From assembly GCA_015179025.1 (NCBI GenBank), contig WHUX01000002.1, forward strand, positions 310,001 through 374,000: a stretch of DNA of 64,000 bases, given 5' to 3'. This stretch comes from Terfezia claveryi (Eukaryota > Ascomycota > Pezizomycetes > Pezizales > Pezizaceae). The stretch's first letter is position 1. Each line of letters starts with the position of its first letter. This document shows positions 51,826-63,898 of this stretch, piece by piece. A model generated the notes under the pieces. The model was not told where the DNA came from and searched no databases. It saw nothing but the letters and a program-made list of their open reading frames with translations. The position numbers and the translations under genes were made by a program.

Positions 51826-54030
51826 CTATTGAAGACTCATCTTCATTAGCCCATCATGGGTATCACTAATACCCTGACCAAAATTTAATCTCTTCCCACC
51901 ACCCCCAAGCCCACCGGCATTCCCCCCACTCCCACCTGACGCAGGAGATCCCGTCAAAATCGGGCTGCCACACAATCCCGGACTGACTGCCCTCCTCTTA
52001 AAGCTATTCACCTCCTCAAACCTCTCCTCCTGGGTCCTTCTCCGCTTCATCGTAACGGGAACTACGGGGCTTCCACTATCCATAACCACATCCCCATCAC
52101 TATTAGTTCTCTGAGGCTCTCTCTCTCTAGGCGGGAACCTTGGAGGACTAGACCAGCCCCCATTGCTACCCATGTTCATCTCGCTGTCGAAATTAAAGGT
52201 GCCAAACATCTGCGCTCGTTTATTGAACGCCATGGTGTCCCCACCACTAAGGCTTCCATTTCTGCTACCCGTACTATTTTTCCGGGATAAACCAATCTCG
52301 CTACCACCACCCATGGACTCGTCTTCGTTGGCGCCGTCGTCAAATTCTTCTGGGTCGAGGGTTTGCTCTATCGGTAGGAGTTGTGGAGATGGTAGGATGG
52401 AGTTCTTGATTGTTTTGGCATCGTCGTCTTCCCGGAGCTGCCGGGTGACTTCAGCTTCGCGCTTGACCTCAATATCGAGGGGCGTGGATTCTTCTTGCAG
52501 AGCGGCTTTGATACGTTGGAAGTTTTTGGTCTTCGGCTAAAGAGGATGTTGTCAGCACGGTGAGCAACCATATACAACAAATAAGCAAAGGGGTTTTACC
52601 AGTAGATTCCCGCGCCGGGTAACCACTCTCTTGATCGCCTCACTCGGCTCAGTACCCTTCTTTTCCTCCTCATCTGGCCCAATGCCTTCCTCACCCTGTA
52701 AGGAAAAACTGTCCCTAATCGCCTGGCTCAAACCATCCCCCCTCTTGCCCGTACCTATTCCCAACTGCGCACCCCTCCCAAAATAACCACCACCACCACA
52801 AATCCCTATCGGAGGCGGCGTCGTTGGACTTGGACTCGCCAACCCGCTAGAACTTCCCGAACCCCCAGAGCCCCTAACCGGCTTCAACCTCAACCTACTT
52901 TTCGGATTCCTCATCAACACGGCTGCCTGTATCGCCTGGTGGGAATTCATCAACGCCGTCGGAGACGAATCCATCGGATAGAAATTTCTGAGTGGCTTCG
53001 AGGTCGGTGTTTGGGTAGTTGAGGCAGAAATAAGGTCTAGATCGGGATCATCATCATCATCTGTCGAAGAGTCGTCTTCGTGATTTGAGCCGTCGAGGGA
53101 CGGTGCTGTAGAGTAGGAGGGGAAGGCGGTGTTGTATGTGCAAAGATTGCTTGGATAGTGCAACGGTTGCTGATTCTGCTGCTTGGTGAGAATATGTATG
53201 AGGTTCAATTAGCCATCATATAAATCTAGCTTCAGTTTTATGACAAGTTGCACTGCCCGGTTCTGTGTAGAAAAGAGAAATTGCTCACGTTCGCTCCTCC
53301 AGAGCTACTCCCGACTGCGCCACCACCTGACTGTGGGCTCGATTCCGGGCTACTTTTCTCTGCCAGAGTAGAGTGATGCAGACTCGTGCCTTCACAGAGA
53401 AGTTTCCCCAAATGGGCGTGTGGGAACGGCCACACCGCCCAGGAGGGATTGGGGTCACATATCAGCATTTTCCCTGGTTACATCTGCAGTATAGCGTGAG
53501 ATGACAACGAAGACAAAAAACCAAAAGCCTAGCAAGGTTGCGATGACGTCTGCTGTAGCTCTTGCAATTCGGCCTAGAGCGTCACAGCACAGGTTTTGGG
53601 ACGGCGGGGGTTTAGGGAGATCTCCGGTTACGGGAAAGAGTGGCAGTGGGTGGGGTGTTCCGGAAGGGAGGGATAAATTGCAATTGGGGGTCATTGGCGG
53701 GGTGGGGGCGGGGTTGCGGGGGGGGAAGAGGTGAAGAGTGAAGAGGTGAAGGAGACTTGAAAAAGCTTTGAAAAGGGCATTGAGCAAGAAAAGCCGGGAT
53801 TACTCACAAGCCCTCGCAAAGTCCAATCTTGGTCTCCTAACGGCTGGATATCCCAGCGCCGGTTCTGGCGCCTGGCTCGGTGAGCCTCTCCCGGGCATTT
53901 GTAGGGAAAGACGCGATGGAGAGCTAATGGTGGGACGAGGGGGGGTGAATGGCGCGGGTTGCTGCTGCTGCGGCTGGGAAACTGTCGCTTTCGATCCACC
54001 GAAATTGATGTCCCTATCGCTGCTGCTCAT
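51826..54030 (-). CDS. conserved fungal protein of unknown function, low-complexity
   Basis: Exons (right to left): 53808-54030, 53289-53389, 52600-53178, 51826-52536; 537 aa. The N terminus is MSSSDRDINFGGSKATVSQP, then FTPPRPTISSPSRLSLQMPG. Splicing gives LDFARACTSLHHSTLAEKSS. The middle is Asp/Ser/Gly-rich with NSHQAIQAAVLMRNPKSRLR. The best-conserved stretch spans an intron: VTRRGNLL joined to PKTKNFQRIKAALQEESTPL. The C-terminal half has MAFNKRAQMFGTFNFDS, KRRRTQEERFEEVNSFKRRA and SPGLCGSPI. I recognise this arrangement as a fungal-restricted family with predicted nuclear-type basic clusters, but know no function. The first intron is 418 nt, much longer than others in this window. A possible alternative third-exon start is 53181. 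Confidence 0.82.
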
Positions 54031-55714
54031 CTTGCTGGATCCAGGTTGGGCGGGGAAAGGCAAGTTTGGGTTATGAGGCGGGGGGAGGGAGGTTCAGGAA
54101 AGAGAGCTTTGACTTTTGACTGGATAGCTGCGTAGCTGGGGGCCGGGCGGAGGTCGGGGGACGGGGGCGGGGGACGGGGGACGGGGGCGGGATCTCAAGA
54201 ATTGGGGGGGGGGAGGAGGAGAGGGGGGCAAACTACTCAAGATACAGTTACAAGTCATGTAAGTATAGAAGCAAGAAGCAGCCGGAGTTCACGGTTTATT
54301 TATTGGTTCGGAGACAAGTCGCTGCGTGCCGGCAGCATACGGGCATATAGGCATACAGGCATACGGGCATACCGGCATACGGGCATACCGGCATACGGGC
54401 ATACCGGCATACGGGCATACCGGCATACCGGCATACCGGCATACAAGCATCAGCCAGGCGGGCAGCCCGTTGTTCCGAACCGAATCGCTGCCTTTGCCGT
54501 TTCCATTATTAGCGTATCTATAACCGGTCATCTCATCCCTTCTATTCTCTTCCATTTAAGATAAACACCTAACATTAAAAATATATATATACATATATAT
54601 AAAAATATAAGAACAGAAGCGTGCAAGACTTCAATCAGAGTGTGAATACATTAGTTAGCATCACCTCCGACAGCGCCACTTTGGGATTACTGCCAGATAA
54701 GTGCTTGACTCTATAATGTTGTGTTCATCATTTTGAGGTCTTTCTTACTCCAGTACCAAAGCCCGGCTCCTTCGACAGAAGCATCTGAAGCCCCCATCTC
54801 AGCACCCAAATGTCAAACCCAGGCCCTGAAATCAGCTCCCGCTTTTCCCTTAAACTACGGACTTGGAAAAAAGAAAAAGAAAAAAAAAAGACCTCCTCGC
54901 ATCAAGAGTGAGCCCCATTGTGTTACCCCCCATCCGGGACTCTCGTCCCATCATCAAGGCAATCGCATAACTATCCTTAGTCTTTGACGAAAAGTTTCCC
55001 CGCCCTCCATATACACATCCTACTCCCCTCCCCAACCCCACACCTGACAAGCACACCACATGCCCGCTAAGCCCCACCATTAGCCTGGCCCCCGCCACCT
55101 TCGCTGCGGGCTCATATCGTCGCCACTGGTCGAGCAAAGGCAATGTTCTCAGGCTGTAGTAGGGTTCAAGAAAGACATATGTTTGGTATATGTGACGCCA
55201 TTATGAGAGGTGGGCCGATGAGTGACGACGGTGAAAGGCGGGAAGTAAGCCGCAAAACTTCTATGCCGGCGCGTTTCCGCTTCAGCCCTAATGAAAGGGT
55301 TGATGTTGTCCGGGGACTTTCTCCCAAAGCATGATCAAGTGTAGTATCGAACGTTGAGAGTCCCACACGAGGCGGGAACTCTCCGTTTGTGTGCTTCGAT
55401 AGCGATTCTTTGAGCGAGGAGGTGAAGGAAAAGAAAAAGCGAAAGGAAGAAACGATAGAATTTTCCAAGTATATACCTGCTAGCGCAGGGTCGGGCTTGG
55501 CGGGTTCAGATTCTGTGGGGTTATGTAAGCGAAATCCAAATGCCAAGGAAAATGAGGGTAAGCTTGGAACCCTGAAACTTTGACCTAGGTACAGGCACTT
55601 GAGTAGTAGATCTATTCATAAATTAGTCTAGTTGGCACAAGTCCCTCCCGTAGTACCTGGCCTACACAAAAGTAAAGACAACATTCCTCCGCTTCCTTAT
55701 CCCCTAGCTCTCTT
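54031..55714. other. intergenic region with G-rich and minisatellite sequence
   Basis: 5' flank of the 51826-54030 gene. It holds a G-rich tract with GGGGGACGGGGGCGGG-type units at about 54145-54235 and the 8-bp minisatellite. Frames at 55143-55546 on both strands overlap without a recognisable domain, so I do not call them. The right end is the 3' flank of the acyl-CoA ligase. Confidence 0.4.
54335..54450. repeat. 8-bp minisatellite GCATACCG/GCATACGG (14.5 units)
   Basis: Fourteen full 8-bp units plus a half unit. They alternate mainly between GCATACGG and GCATACCG, with three early variants (GCATATAG, GCATACAG) and a final GCATACAA. Because the unit is not a multiple of three, the array has no coding period. 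It lies about 300 bp upstream of the 54030 start. Confidence 0.95.
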
Positions 55715-57527
55715 TTACAACTTCGCCTTCTGGTTACTCTTAACCATCTCTTCTGCCACCATCCTCCTCTGCACCTTCCCAGTCGCAGTCTTGGGCATAA
55801 GCTCCGTAAACCAAACCCTCTTCGGCACTTTGAACTTGGCAACCCTCTCGCCCAACCACCCCTTCAACTCTCCTTCACTAACCTTCTTCCCCTCTTTCAA
55901 CACCACCGCCGCCCCAACCTCCTGCCCATACAATTCACTTTCCAAAGCAAAACACACCGCCTCAGCAACAGCAGGATGACTAGCTAACACATTATCCAAT
56001 TCTACTGGGGCGATCTTCTCCCCACCACGATTAATCATCTCCTTGATTCTCCCCGTGATACGGACATACCCAGCTGCATCTATCGTACCCATATCCCCTG
56101 TTCTAAAGTACCCATTTGGATAGAAGCTAGATACGTTAGCTGCAGGATTGTTGATGTATCCTGAGGTAACGTTCGGCCCGCGAATACAGATCTCCCCTTG
56201 GGTATCGTGGGGAAGTTCGTTGCCCTTGTCATCGAAGATTCGCACAGATACACCCATTCCCTTGCCGACGGAGCCAGGGTAACGAGGGCCGTTTGTGGGG
56301 AGAGGGTTGGAAGTCATTTGGTGAGCGGCTTCGGTCATGGCGTAGGCTTCTAGGACAGGAGCATTGAGCGCCTTTTCAAGAGCCTCAAAGGTAGCGGGAG
56401 AGAGAGGGGAGGAGCAAGAGCGTATAAAGCGGATCCGAGGGACTGGTGATGGGAGCGTGTTCTTCAGCAAGATTTGGTGTATTGTTGGGACCTAGAGGTA
56501 AAGCGAGCGGTTAGTTGAGTATACTCATGTATTGGGTTGCAAAGAAAGAACATACAGCCGTGTACCAGTTGGCTTTGTACTTGACAAAGTCCTTCCAGAA
56601 CTCAGAGGCAGAGAATCTTGGTGGGATAATGACTGTACCACCAGATCTAAGTGGAGCCAGGAAACCCGCGAGCAAGCCGTGAACATGGAATCTATATGAC
56701 ATAAGTAATGGAAGGCACAACAGGCTCGAGGATGCCGCTTACAGAGGCATAACCAGCATTGTACGGTCCTCAGGAGCCAGTTCATATGTAGCTTGGATGT
56801 TGTCTACATGTCCCATATTGTCAGAACCCAGCTATGAAAAGTATTGCAGCACAGGAACACATACACATGGTCGTTGTCAAATTCTTGTGCGTCAATGGCA
56901 CCTACAGATTCAAAAAATTCTGCAGTTAGCCATCAAGCTATCCAGAGGGAAAATACAATTGATTGAGTAGAATTTAATGAAGGAATCTTCACATACAGCT
57001 TTCGGCCTCCCTGTCGTCCCACTCGTATGCAACACCAAGGCTACATCCCCCTCCTTCGCCTGCTGCACCTCCACCGCTCTCCCTAGCCCCTTCCCCTTCT
57101 CCTTCACCTCAATCTTCACCTCCTGCCCATCCCACCACACCTCCGCTACTCCGGCACCAAACCTCCTCGCAGCCCTAACCGCTGGCGAATCCTTCCCGAC
57201 ATCCCCCCTTGGCACAATTACAAGCTTACTCCTCAAGTCACCAATATAGAACTCAAATTCATCCTGCTTGTAATTTGGGTTCAGTGGCGCTGCGATTGCC
57301 CGCTGAGCCCCCACGGCAAGGAAGATAACGATGAACTCGAGAGTGTTGGGAAGGGAGATGGAAACTGCATCATTATGGGAGATGCCGATTGCTGCGAGCG
57401 AGTGTTGGAACTTTGTGATTAGGTCGTGGAGGTAGGAGTAGGTGAGGGTAAGGTCAAGTGGGGGTATAATGACAGCGGGTTGGGTGGAGGGGGCTGCAAT
57501 GGCAGTTGTGAGCGTGGAGGAAGTCAT
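55715..57527 (-). CDS. PCS60: peroxisomal AMP-forming acyl-CoA ligase, Pcs60-like (oxalyl-CoA synthetase family)
   Basis: Exons (right to left): 56997-57527, 56865-56901, 56743-56803, 56556-56691, 55715-56491; 513 aa. Members of the ANL superfamily activate a carboxylate with ATP and form a CoA thioester; yeast Pcs60 acts on oxalate. Motifs in order: the AMP-binding P-loop LHTSGTTGRPKA, LTHKNLTTTM, MLVMPLFHVHGLLAGFLAPL, the A5-type YAMTEAAHQM, then GEICIRGPNVTSGY, YFRTGDMG, ITGRIKEMINRGGEKIAPVE and the C-terminal Lys motif PKTATGKVQRR. The protein ends AKL, a type 1 peroxisomal targeting signal. The second and third exons are short (37 and 61 nt) and were placed by frame and family continuity. 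Substrate is inferred from resemblance to Pcs60; other short acids remain possible. Confidence 0.9.
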
Positions 57528-58240
57528 TACTGCCTGTGCGTGCACGTGGAACTTAACGTGCAGCTTTCGTTATCACGTAAATTAACAGGTCGTCGCAAAT
57601 GCAAAATCACAGATCTTGTTTCAATCCGCCGCACGATGAGCCACAAGAGCCTGAGGAGGAATAGTATGACGGTGTAAAGCTACAGATGGCTCGGTGCCTC
57701 TGTTTTGGGCTGCGGCAAGTTCTCGGTTGAGTGGCATCTGGATATTCCGCCCATTGAATCCTGATGTGATGCTATGCGGTCTTGTCTTGGCTATGTCATG
57801 GTAACTGAATGCAAAAAACAAAGGTAAGCTATTTCGTGACGGCCTGAGCCTATGATGAATAGCAGAGTCATAAAACTTGGTGGGCGTGGGTGTAACACGA
57901 CTTAATATTAAAATACCAGGCTCTGTACCAGGGGAGAAAGAGATCAAACAAAACGAAAACCAATTCAACTCAAAAATTCTCTCCCACCTCTCCCCATCCT
58001 ACAACTCGGCCTATTGACATGCTTAGCAGCAAAGTTAATATACCAATTCATCCCAATAGAATCCAGAAGACAGTGCCAACATTTGCAACTCATTATAATA
58101 ATTTAAAAACCCCATGTTCCAGGAAAAAAAGAAGTAATGACTGTTAGATTGAATCAACCAAACTTTCAAAGGTCGTGGTACATAGAGACCGCTGGATTCG
58201 GTATGAACTCTCAAATCATAAGCTATCTTTATACCCCTTT
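57528..58240. other. intergenic region
   Basis: 5' flank of the acyl-CoA ligase gene and 3' flank of the SWIM-RING gene. No feature was recognised. Confidence 0.35.
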
Positions 58241-59520
58241 TCACTTGCGTAAGTAACGATACCTCATCCAAGCATTCGGGTTATAGTCTATACCACAAAA
58301 TATCCAAGTTAGCCGGTAATTCTCATTACGAGCCCATACAAAAGCCCAAGGAAAAAGAAATATACTTCTTCTCTGGTTCAACCCCAGCTGCGCTCCGACA
58401 TTCATAAACCCCTCTGAACCTAGATCTGCACCCCCCACATTGACTGCTAAATCTACTCCCGGTATTGATTCCTCATACTCCCATTTTGTGCGACACATGA
58501 CGCAGGTAACACCTTCAGGACCCTTCGTCGCCTCCCATTGCCTAAAACAATCATTATGAATATTTGTTCCACACATAGCACGACAAAATACGATTGACTG
58601 GTTAGCCTCGAACTCGGAATAGCAGATGGGGCAGTCGTCTTCGTCGAGTGGTTTCTGTGTGCTCTTTGGAGGGACGGTGGTCCCAGGGGCGGGTGCATTC
58701 GCAAATATTTCGCGGAGCTCCTGGAAAGAAGTAAATATGTGTGAGATGTGCAATGGAGATGATATAAATTGGGGGGAGAGGTGGCACACTTTGTTTGTGA
58801 GAGCAATTTGATATACAAGATCTTCTCTCGCATGGAGGGCCTTAATCATGACGTATAGAATATGTTTGCAAGTCCCACTTTTCTTGCCGTCCGGGCATGT
58901 ACCTACAAATCCATCCCAGTCAACTCCTCCCAGTCACAGCCAACGTAGAACTCAAAACTTCTCTAGGCGGGGAACTACTTACAGGTAGGTCTATTCGTAA
59001 TATGTATCGTGTAAACATTCCCAGTAGTTCCCGCCATCTGGAATTTTTCCTGTGGGGGGTCGGCGCCCTCAACAGGCACCCTTCCAATTATAAACATTCT
59101 CTGTGTCCTACAACGAAATATCCTTTCCACCACTGCCTGTGGTGGATGAGGTCGCCACCGTGCAGCTCTGTAATCATCCTGCTCATCACCTTCACTCATT
59201 TCTACTGCTTCTTTAGCTTTCCCTTTACCCTTAGCTCTCGGCTTTGCCTTTTCTTTTGGAGGTACGGTTGTTAATTGTGGTTCGCCGCTCGTAGCTTCAC
59301 TCAAACCAATTTGCTCAATGGTTGAGTCTGCACCTGCTCGGGGTGCTTCAGCTCTAATAGCTCTTCTTTTTGGCACAGGCCTTGTAATGACTGGTGTTGG
59401 CTTAACAGGTATATTCCTCGTTGATCGGCGGAGACCAGGCGGTATCTGGACAGTCTCGGAGGTCGGCTCAATTGTGGTGGCCTCGAGTTGGGCAGCTTTG
59501 CGTTTTCTTTGTGGTGGCAT
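58241..59520 (-). CDS. SWIM zinc finger plus RING protein (ZSWIM2-like E3 ligase candidate)
   Basis: Exons (right to left): 58983-59520, 58790-58902, 58366-58720, 58241-58287; 350 aa. An N-terminal basic low-complexity region (MPPQRKRKAAQLE, GLRRSTRNIPVKP, KAKPRAKGKGKAKEA) precedes a segment with CRTQRMFIIGRVPVEG. The SWIM finger is CTCPDGKKSGTCKH (about 180-193, a CxC...CxH pattern). A helical linker leads to a variant RING at about 247-292: CPICYSEFEAN, then FCRAMCGTNIHNDCFRQW and CVMC. The CxxxCGxxxH form is that of ZSWIM2/MEK kinase-type RINGs. Together these suggest a ubiquitin ligase. The first SWIM Cys codon is split T/GT by an intron. Substrates are unknown. The final exon is 47 nt. 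Confidence 0.87.
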
Positions 59521-60633
59521 TGCATTCAGATCAATTAAGAAAGTCAACAAAGATGCTGTAGAACTGTAGTTGAGTTCCCAGGAGCAAATATTTACTTAAG
59601 TATGGAGTTCGGTTGACGTTGGCACGGACCGCGGAGCTTACCTAAGTCTGGTTAGAGAAAGCTTGTTTAGCTGAGCGAGTTTGCTTAGTGGTGAGAATTT
59701 AGTCTGGTTGCACTACCCCTCGCCGAACGCGTCACCGTCGCATAACCGAGTTGTTTGACTCAATGAAGTATTTTGTGAGGTGACTCATGTAAATGGTTAT
59801 ACAGTCTGATTTGAAAACTATGCACTGCCCTTACCCATATATATTTTGACCCCCAAAACAAATGTCATTCCACATCAATGCTATATCGTCTGCATCTTTT
59901 AACCATAGCTTATCACTAGGGGTTGTTTGCTTGTCGAAAGCCATGGTGGCATCTCGTAGGCAATGAGTTACAGTAACCTCTCTATGTCACGGAGTGTAGT
60001 GTAAATGACAACCTCAGCATCGACATCTTTCTCCATCTAATAATACTTCTTTAACCAGGCGAAGCAACTAATGCCTGATTCTGTCTACCTTTCCGTTGCT
60101 ACATCAATCCGCTTAACATTTATCAGCCTCCCTATTTCTCAAACATAAATAAGTAAGACTAGGTATAATGCGCCAGCATACCTAGTGTGCAGCATATGAA
60201 TCTCCCAGCAATTGGGCAAGAAGCAAATACCCCTCTTCCTGTGGATATTGCCCTCTTCCTGTGGATATTGGTTTCAATCAGAAGTAATTGTGATCAAAGC
60301 ACTTTACATGAGAAGCCGGTTTGAGGTACAGCTTGCCGAGGGATAATGCCTACGAGAGGCTTGTGCCAACCAGACTAGGGTAATGCAACCAGATTAGGTA
60401 AAGCTTCACATTGCAGACGTCCTCTACCTTTAGGAGTATCTAGGACTAAATATAGTGAGGTCGACCAGATCGACATATTTTCAGAGATGAAGGCCATAGA
60501 ATTTTTCGAATTCCATGCTATCAGACTACGTCAAGTTTAGTGCCTTTTATAAGCCTGCCAACTTACAAGCTCAGGCCCTTGGCAAGCTTAACAATTCTCT
60601 CCCATCAGCAACCAACAATTTCAGAAGAAAACC
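59521..60633. other. intergenic region between divergent SWIM-RING and TRAPPC13 genes
   Basis: No gene was recognised. It contains a 20-bp perfect tandem duplication at 60231-60270 and an imperfect inverted repeat pair (about 59702-59722 and 60380-60400) that may mark a degenerate element; see findings. Confidence 0.4.
60231..60270. repeat. 20-bp perfect tandem duplication
   Basis: CCCTCTTCCTGTGGATATTG occurs twice directly adjacent (60231-60250 and 60251-60270), in non-coding sequence. Confidence 0.9.
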
Positions 60634-61744
60634 ATGGCCCGGGATCGTTCAACGTCACAGTCCGATATCCAGAAAGAGCCACATCAGCTCAACTTGAAAG
60701 TAGTGAGGTAATGGGGTATACTATGCCCTGGCACCCCGTCAGGCCGATGCTAATTACAAAGTCTCAGATTGTCGAGGCCATCTTTAAATCAACATTATCC
60801 ACTTCCTCATTCCAGTATCTGCTCTTCACAAAACCCAGGGTATGATGTGCTATATCAGCACTCATTAGCATATCCGTCCCACCCAGAGACACAGTTCATA
60901 CTCAGCCCAGTGGTATGTTATGCTGCAGCATTCATTCTCGGCCGTCGTACGGCTAACGCTACCATAACGCTTGAAATAGCTCACCCTACCTCCAGCTTTT
61001 GTGAATGCGTACATCGGCGAAACGTTCAGCTGTTTGCTATCTACAAACAATGATTCCGATGTAACAATAACAGACGTCCGGATTGCTGCAGAGATGCAAA
61101 CCCCCTCCCTCATACACACTTTGGATCTCGTCATACCCGAGGATCGCAAAGATGTGCTTGACCTTTCTCCTGGCGAATCAATTCAGAGAATTGCAAAGTT
61201 CGATCTCAAAGAAGAGGGGAAACATACACTCGGCGTCACAGTTACGTACTCTACACCTCCGAGAAATCAAGGAGATTTAACAGCAGAATCTAAGGAAGAT
61301 TCTGAGGGGGTTGATATAGGGCCCAGACGGGTACGAACGTTTAAGAAACTATATGTTTTCCCTGCTCAACAGTGCCTGACAGTCAAAACCAAGGCGGTTG
61401 AACTCCCAGGCGGCCATGCTATTCTGGAGGCACAGCTGGAAAATAATGGTGACGGGCCTGTATCTCTCGAAGAAGTTGTCCTAGCCCCTCGGAAGGGTTG
61501 GAGATCAACAAGCTTGAATTGGGATACAGATATGGAGGGAGCTAAATCTACACCACTTTTGAAGCCCCGGGACGTTATGCAGGTCGCTTTCCTTCTTAAA
61601 CCTGATCCGAATATCAAGAAGGAGGATGACCCGGCTTCCGAAAGAGTTGTGCTTGGTCAACTGAGCCTGGAGTGGAGATCATCTTGTGGGGATAAAGGAT
61701 ACCTCTCAACAGGATCGCTAACAGCGAAGCGGTTGCGGACATAG
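60634..61744 (+). CDS. TRAPP complex subunit 13 (DUF974) homologue
   Basis: Exons: 60634-60707, 60768-60912, 60980-61744; 327 aa. TRAPPC13 is a subunit of TRAPP complexes that activate Rab GTPases in Golgi and autophagy traffic. After the start MARDRSTSQSDIQKEPHQLN come LKVVRLSRPSLN and LPPAFVNAYIGETFSCLLST. The beta-rich core continues with ITDVRIAAEMQTPS, ESIQRIAKFDLKEEGKHTLG and FKKLYVFPAQQCLTVKTKAV. It then has LPGGHAILEAQLENNGDGPV and, near the end, QLSLEWRSSCGDKGYLSTGS. These are characteristic of the DUF974 family. Both introns (60 and 67 nt) are required to join frames. Length is at the short end for fungal members, which often carry insertions. Confidence 0.88.
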
Positions 61745-63898
61745 ACTTGAGAATTGAGTTGTATCCTAATTGGGACCAATTTACTGAATGTTTGCCAAGA
61801 ATATTTGTACCACGGTTGTAGCGGCATGAGTTTAACGGAATAAGAGACCGTTGACTGAGCCAGGTTATGCTACCAACACAAGCGAACCAAGTCGGAATCA
61901 AAGGATCCTTCGGTAAACATCCGATGCCCCTTGCGGCTAATAAGCAAAGACATATTGCCTCCATAGAAAGGGGCTTGCCTATCACTAGTTGAGATTAAGT
62001 AAAGTAAGCTATCGGAATTTTCAGATGACACGAAAGCAGCGACTGAGGAGCTTGCATGATCGCCGCACTAATCAGTAGTACGTCTCTATGCATACCGTCC
62101 TCCTTACTTCGGATCCAATCTAGGGATCAGAACAACCAGGCCTCTAAAACGGCTGACACGCCACCTTTAATATACCAGTGGTATTTATAGCAACTCGTTT
62201 GTTTCAAGTTCCATTCTTTCCTTTTTTCACCTCACGGTGCTCTTCTCGCGTTATCGGCTTTAACTTATGCATTCTTTTTTCCATCTTTCCTGAATAACCT
62301 TATTGCAGATTTAACGATGGTATCACGAGGAAGTTTCTAGGTAGTCGATCATGAGCGTATGAACTATCACATTTCGCAATTCATATCTCGGTCTCTAAGC
62401 ATGTGGTCGACTCCTATTTTTCTCTATTCTAGCTGAAGACCTGATATGGACATATCCACGGGGTGGAAAAAGAAAAACGAGATATCATTGTATCATCATG
62501 CTTCCAATCTATCCAATGAGGAAAAGTGTTTAAGCAAGACTCAGGAACCTCAGGGGTCCCGGTGCCATGAGGAAATATCTTGCCCCTTGAATGCTGCTGC
62601 TTTGGTTACCCAAGATGGCCTTGTATCCCAAGAGCAAAGTATATTAGTATATTGACAATGTATTTCATACCGCGATACCCACAAATTTTCATGGAGTTGA
62701 ATAATACCCTGACTTTCAAGGCTTACCCTTGGCACTAGTTCAGAGGTCCTTTTTGAGTTTTATGTATCGTCCTGCACGATTATTGAAACCAAAGTTTCTG
62801 GAGAATAACATGAGTTTAAGGATTCAAATTGGATACGATCTTGGGGGGAATATACAGACAGGGGGTGGAATAAAGCCAGCGGCACCCATAATCTTGTTGA
62901 CCATCACGATAACAGTCACACCAAAGTTAAGCTACTCTGTGTATATTTACTGGAGTCAGGTTGCACTGTTTTGCGCGCGGATCCGGGATTTCTTACACGT
63001 GTAGCTACCACTGATCTCGTGCCCTGTCGTCTCTGAATTCGTATATTGATAATACTCCGTACTTGGACAGATTTAACAGCAGGGGCGGCTGAAGGTGCGA
63101 ATACACTAATGCAGGTACCAAGCAATGCAGCGTTCGAACGTGTGAGCCAACCCAAACTGAACCAACCTGTCCTTGTACGTTCAGCAGAGACATGTTTACC
63201 GTACTTACCAATGTACGCCGCGAACCGGGCATGGGCGAGACATGATCACGACCCAGCAGCAATGGAAGTGCCATGGTGCAGGAGATGTGGTCCTCGAACA
63301 TGCCTGCACTAAACCCTGCCTAACCCCAGGTCGCTCCTGCAAGCCCCTAGGGCAAGTGAAGACCTGACCGAGTGCCCGGGGGAGGGAAGAGAAATGCTTG
63401 TATGTAGGTAGAGTACACAGGCACAGCAACACAGGAAAAGCATCCAACCTTGCTCGGACGCGATTTTGCATTAGCAAAGATCTCCTGCATCGCTGCAGGC
63501 CAACGGATGGTAGGTATATGGTTCTCCCCTCCCCTCTCATCTCCTTGTCCACTACATACAGGGCAACTTACTGGCTGCAACCTGCGACCTCCGTTCAGTT
63601 CTTTTCTTTTCTGCCTCTTTATCACCTTGTCCCGTTCGGACTCATCTAGGCTTCTACGCTTACATACGCCTGCATTCTTTCTAGCCATCTTATTTTCAGG
63701 GCATGGTTTTGTGTTGATACAAATACCTACTGCCGTATCTTCGACCAATCTAGCCTCAAACCCTGGGCTAGACCCCTTGACCCTCATTTTCCTTCTCAGC
63801 AATTCTTCTCGCCCCCGTGTTCGAATGACGCCAGCAAGCACCAGCCAGTGAAAACTCAACTTCAACAAACACTAAAATCGTTCAAAACAACTGTCATC
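61745..63898. other. intergenic region before the right-edge gene
   Basis: 3' flank of TRAPPC13 and upstream region of the gene at 63899. Open frames on both strands at 63347-63868 overlap each other and lack domains. From about 63480 the + strand is CT-rich, consistent with a promoter or leader for the next gene. Confidence 0.35.

Noticed and set aside
63347..63868. 173-codon minus-strand frame upstream of the right-edge gene
   Set aside because: It contains a CPVC and a basic stretch that look mildly protein-like, but the other strand is equally open and the region is a CT-rich leader. No family was recognised.
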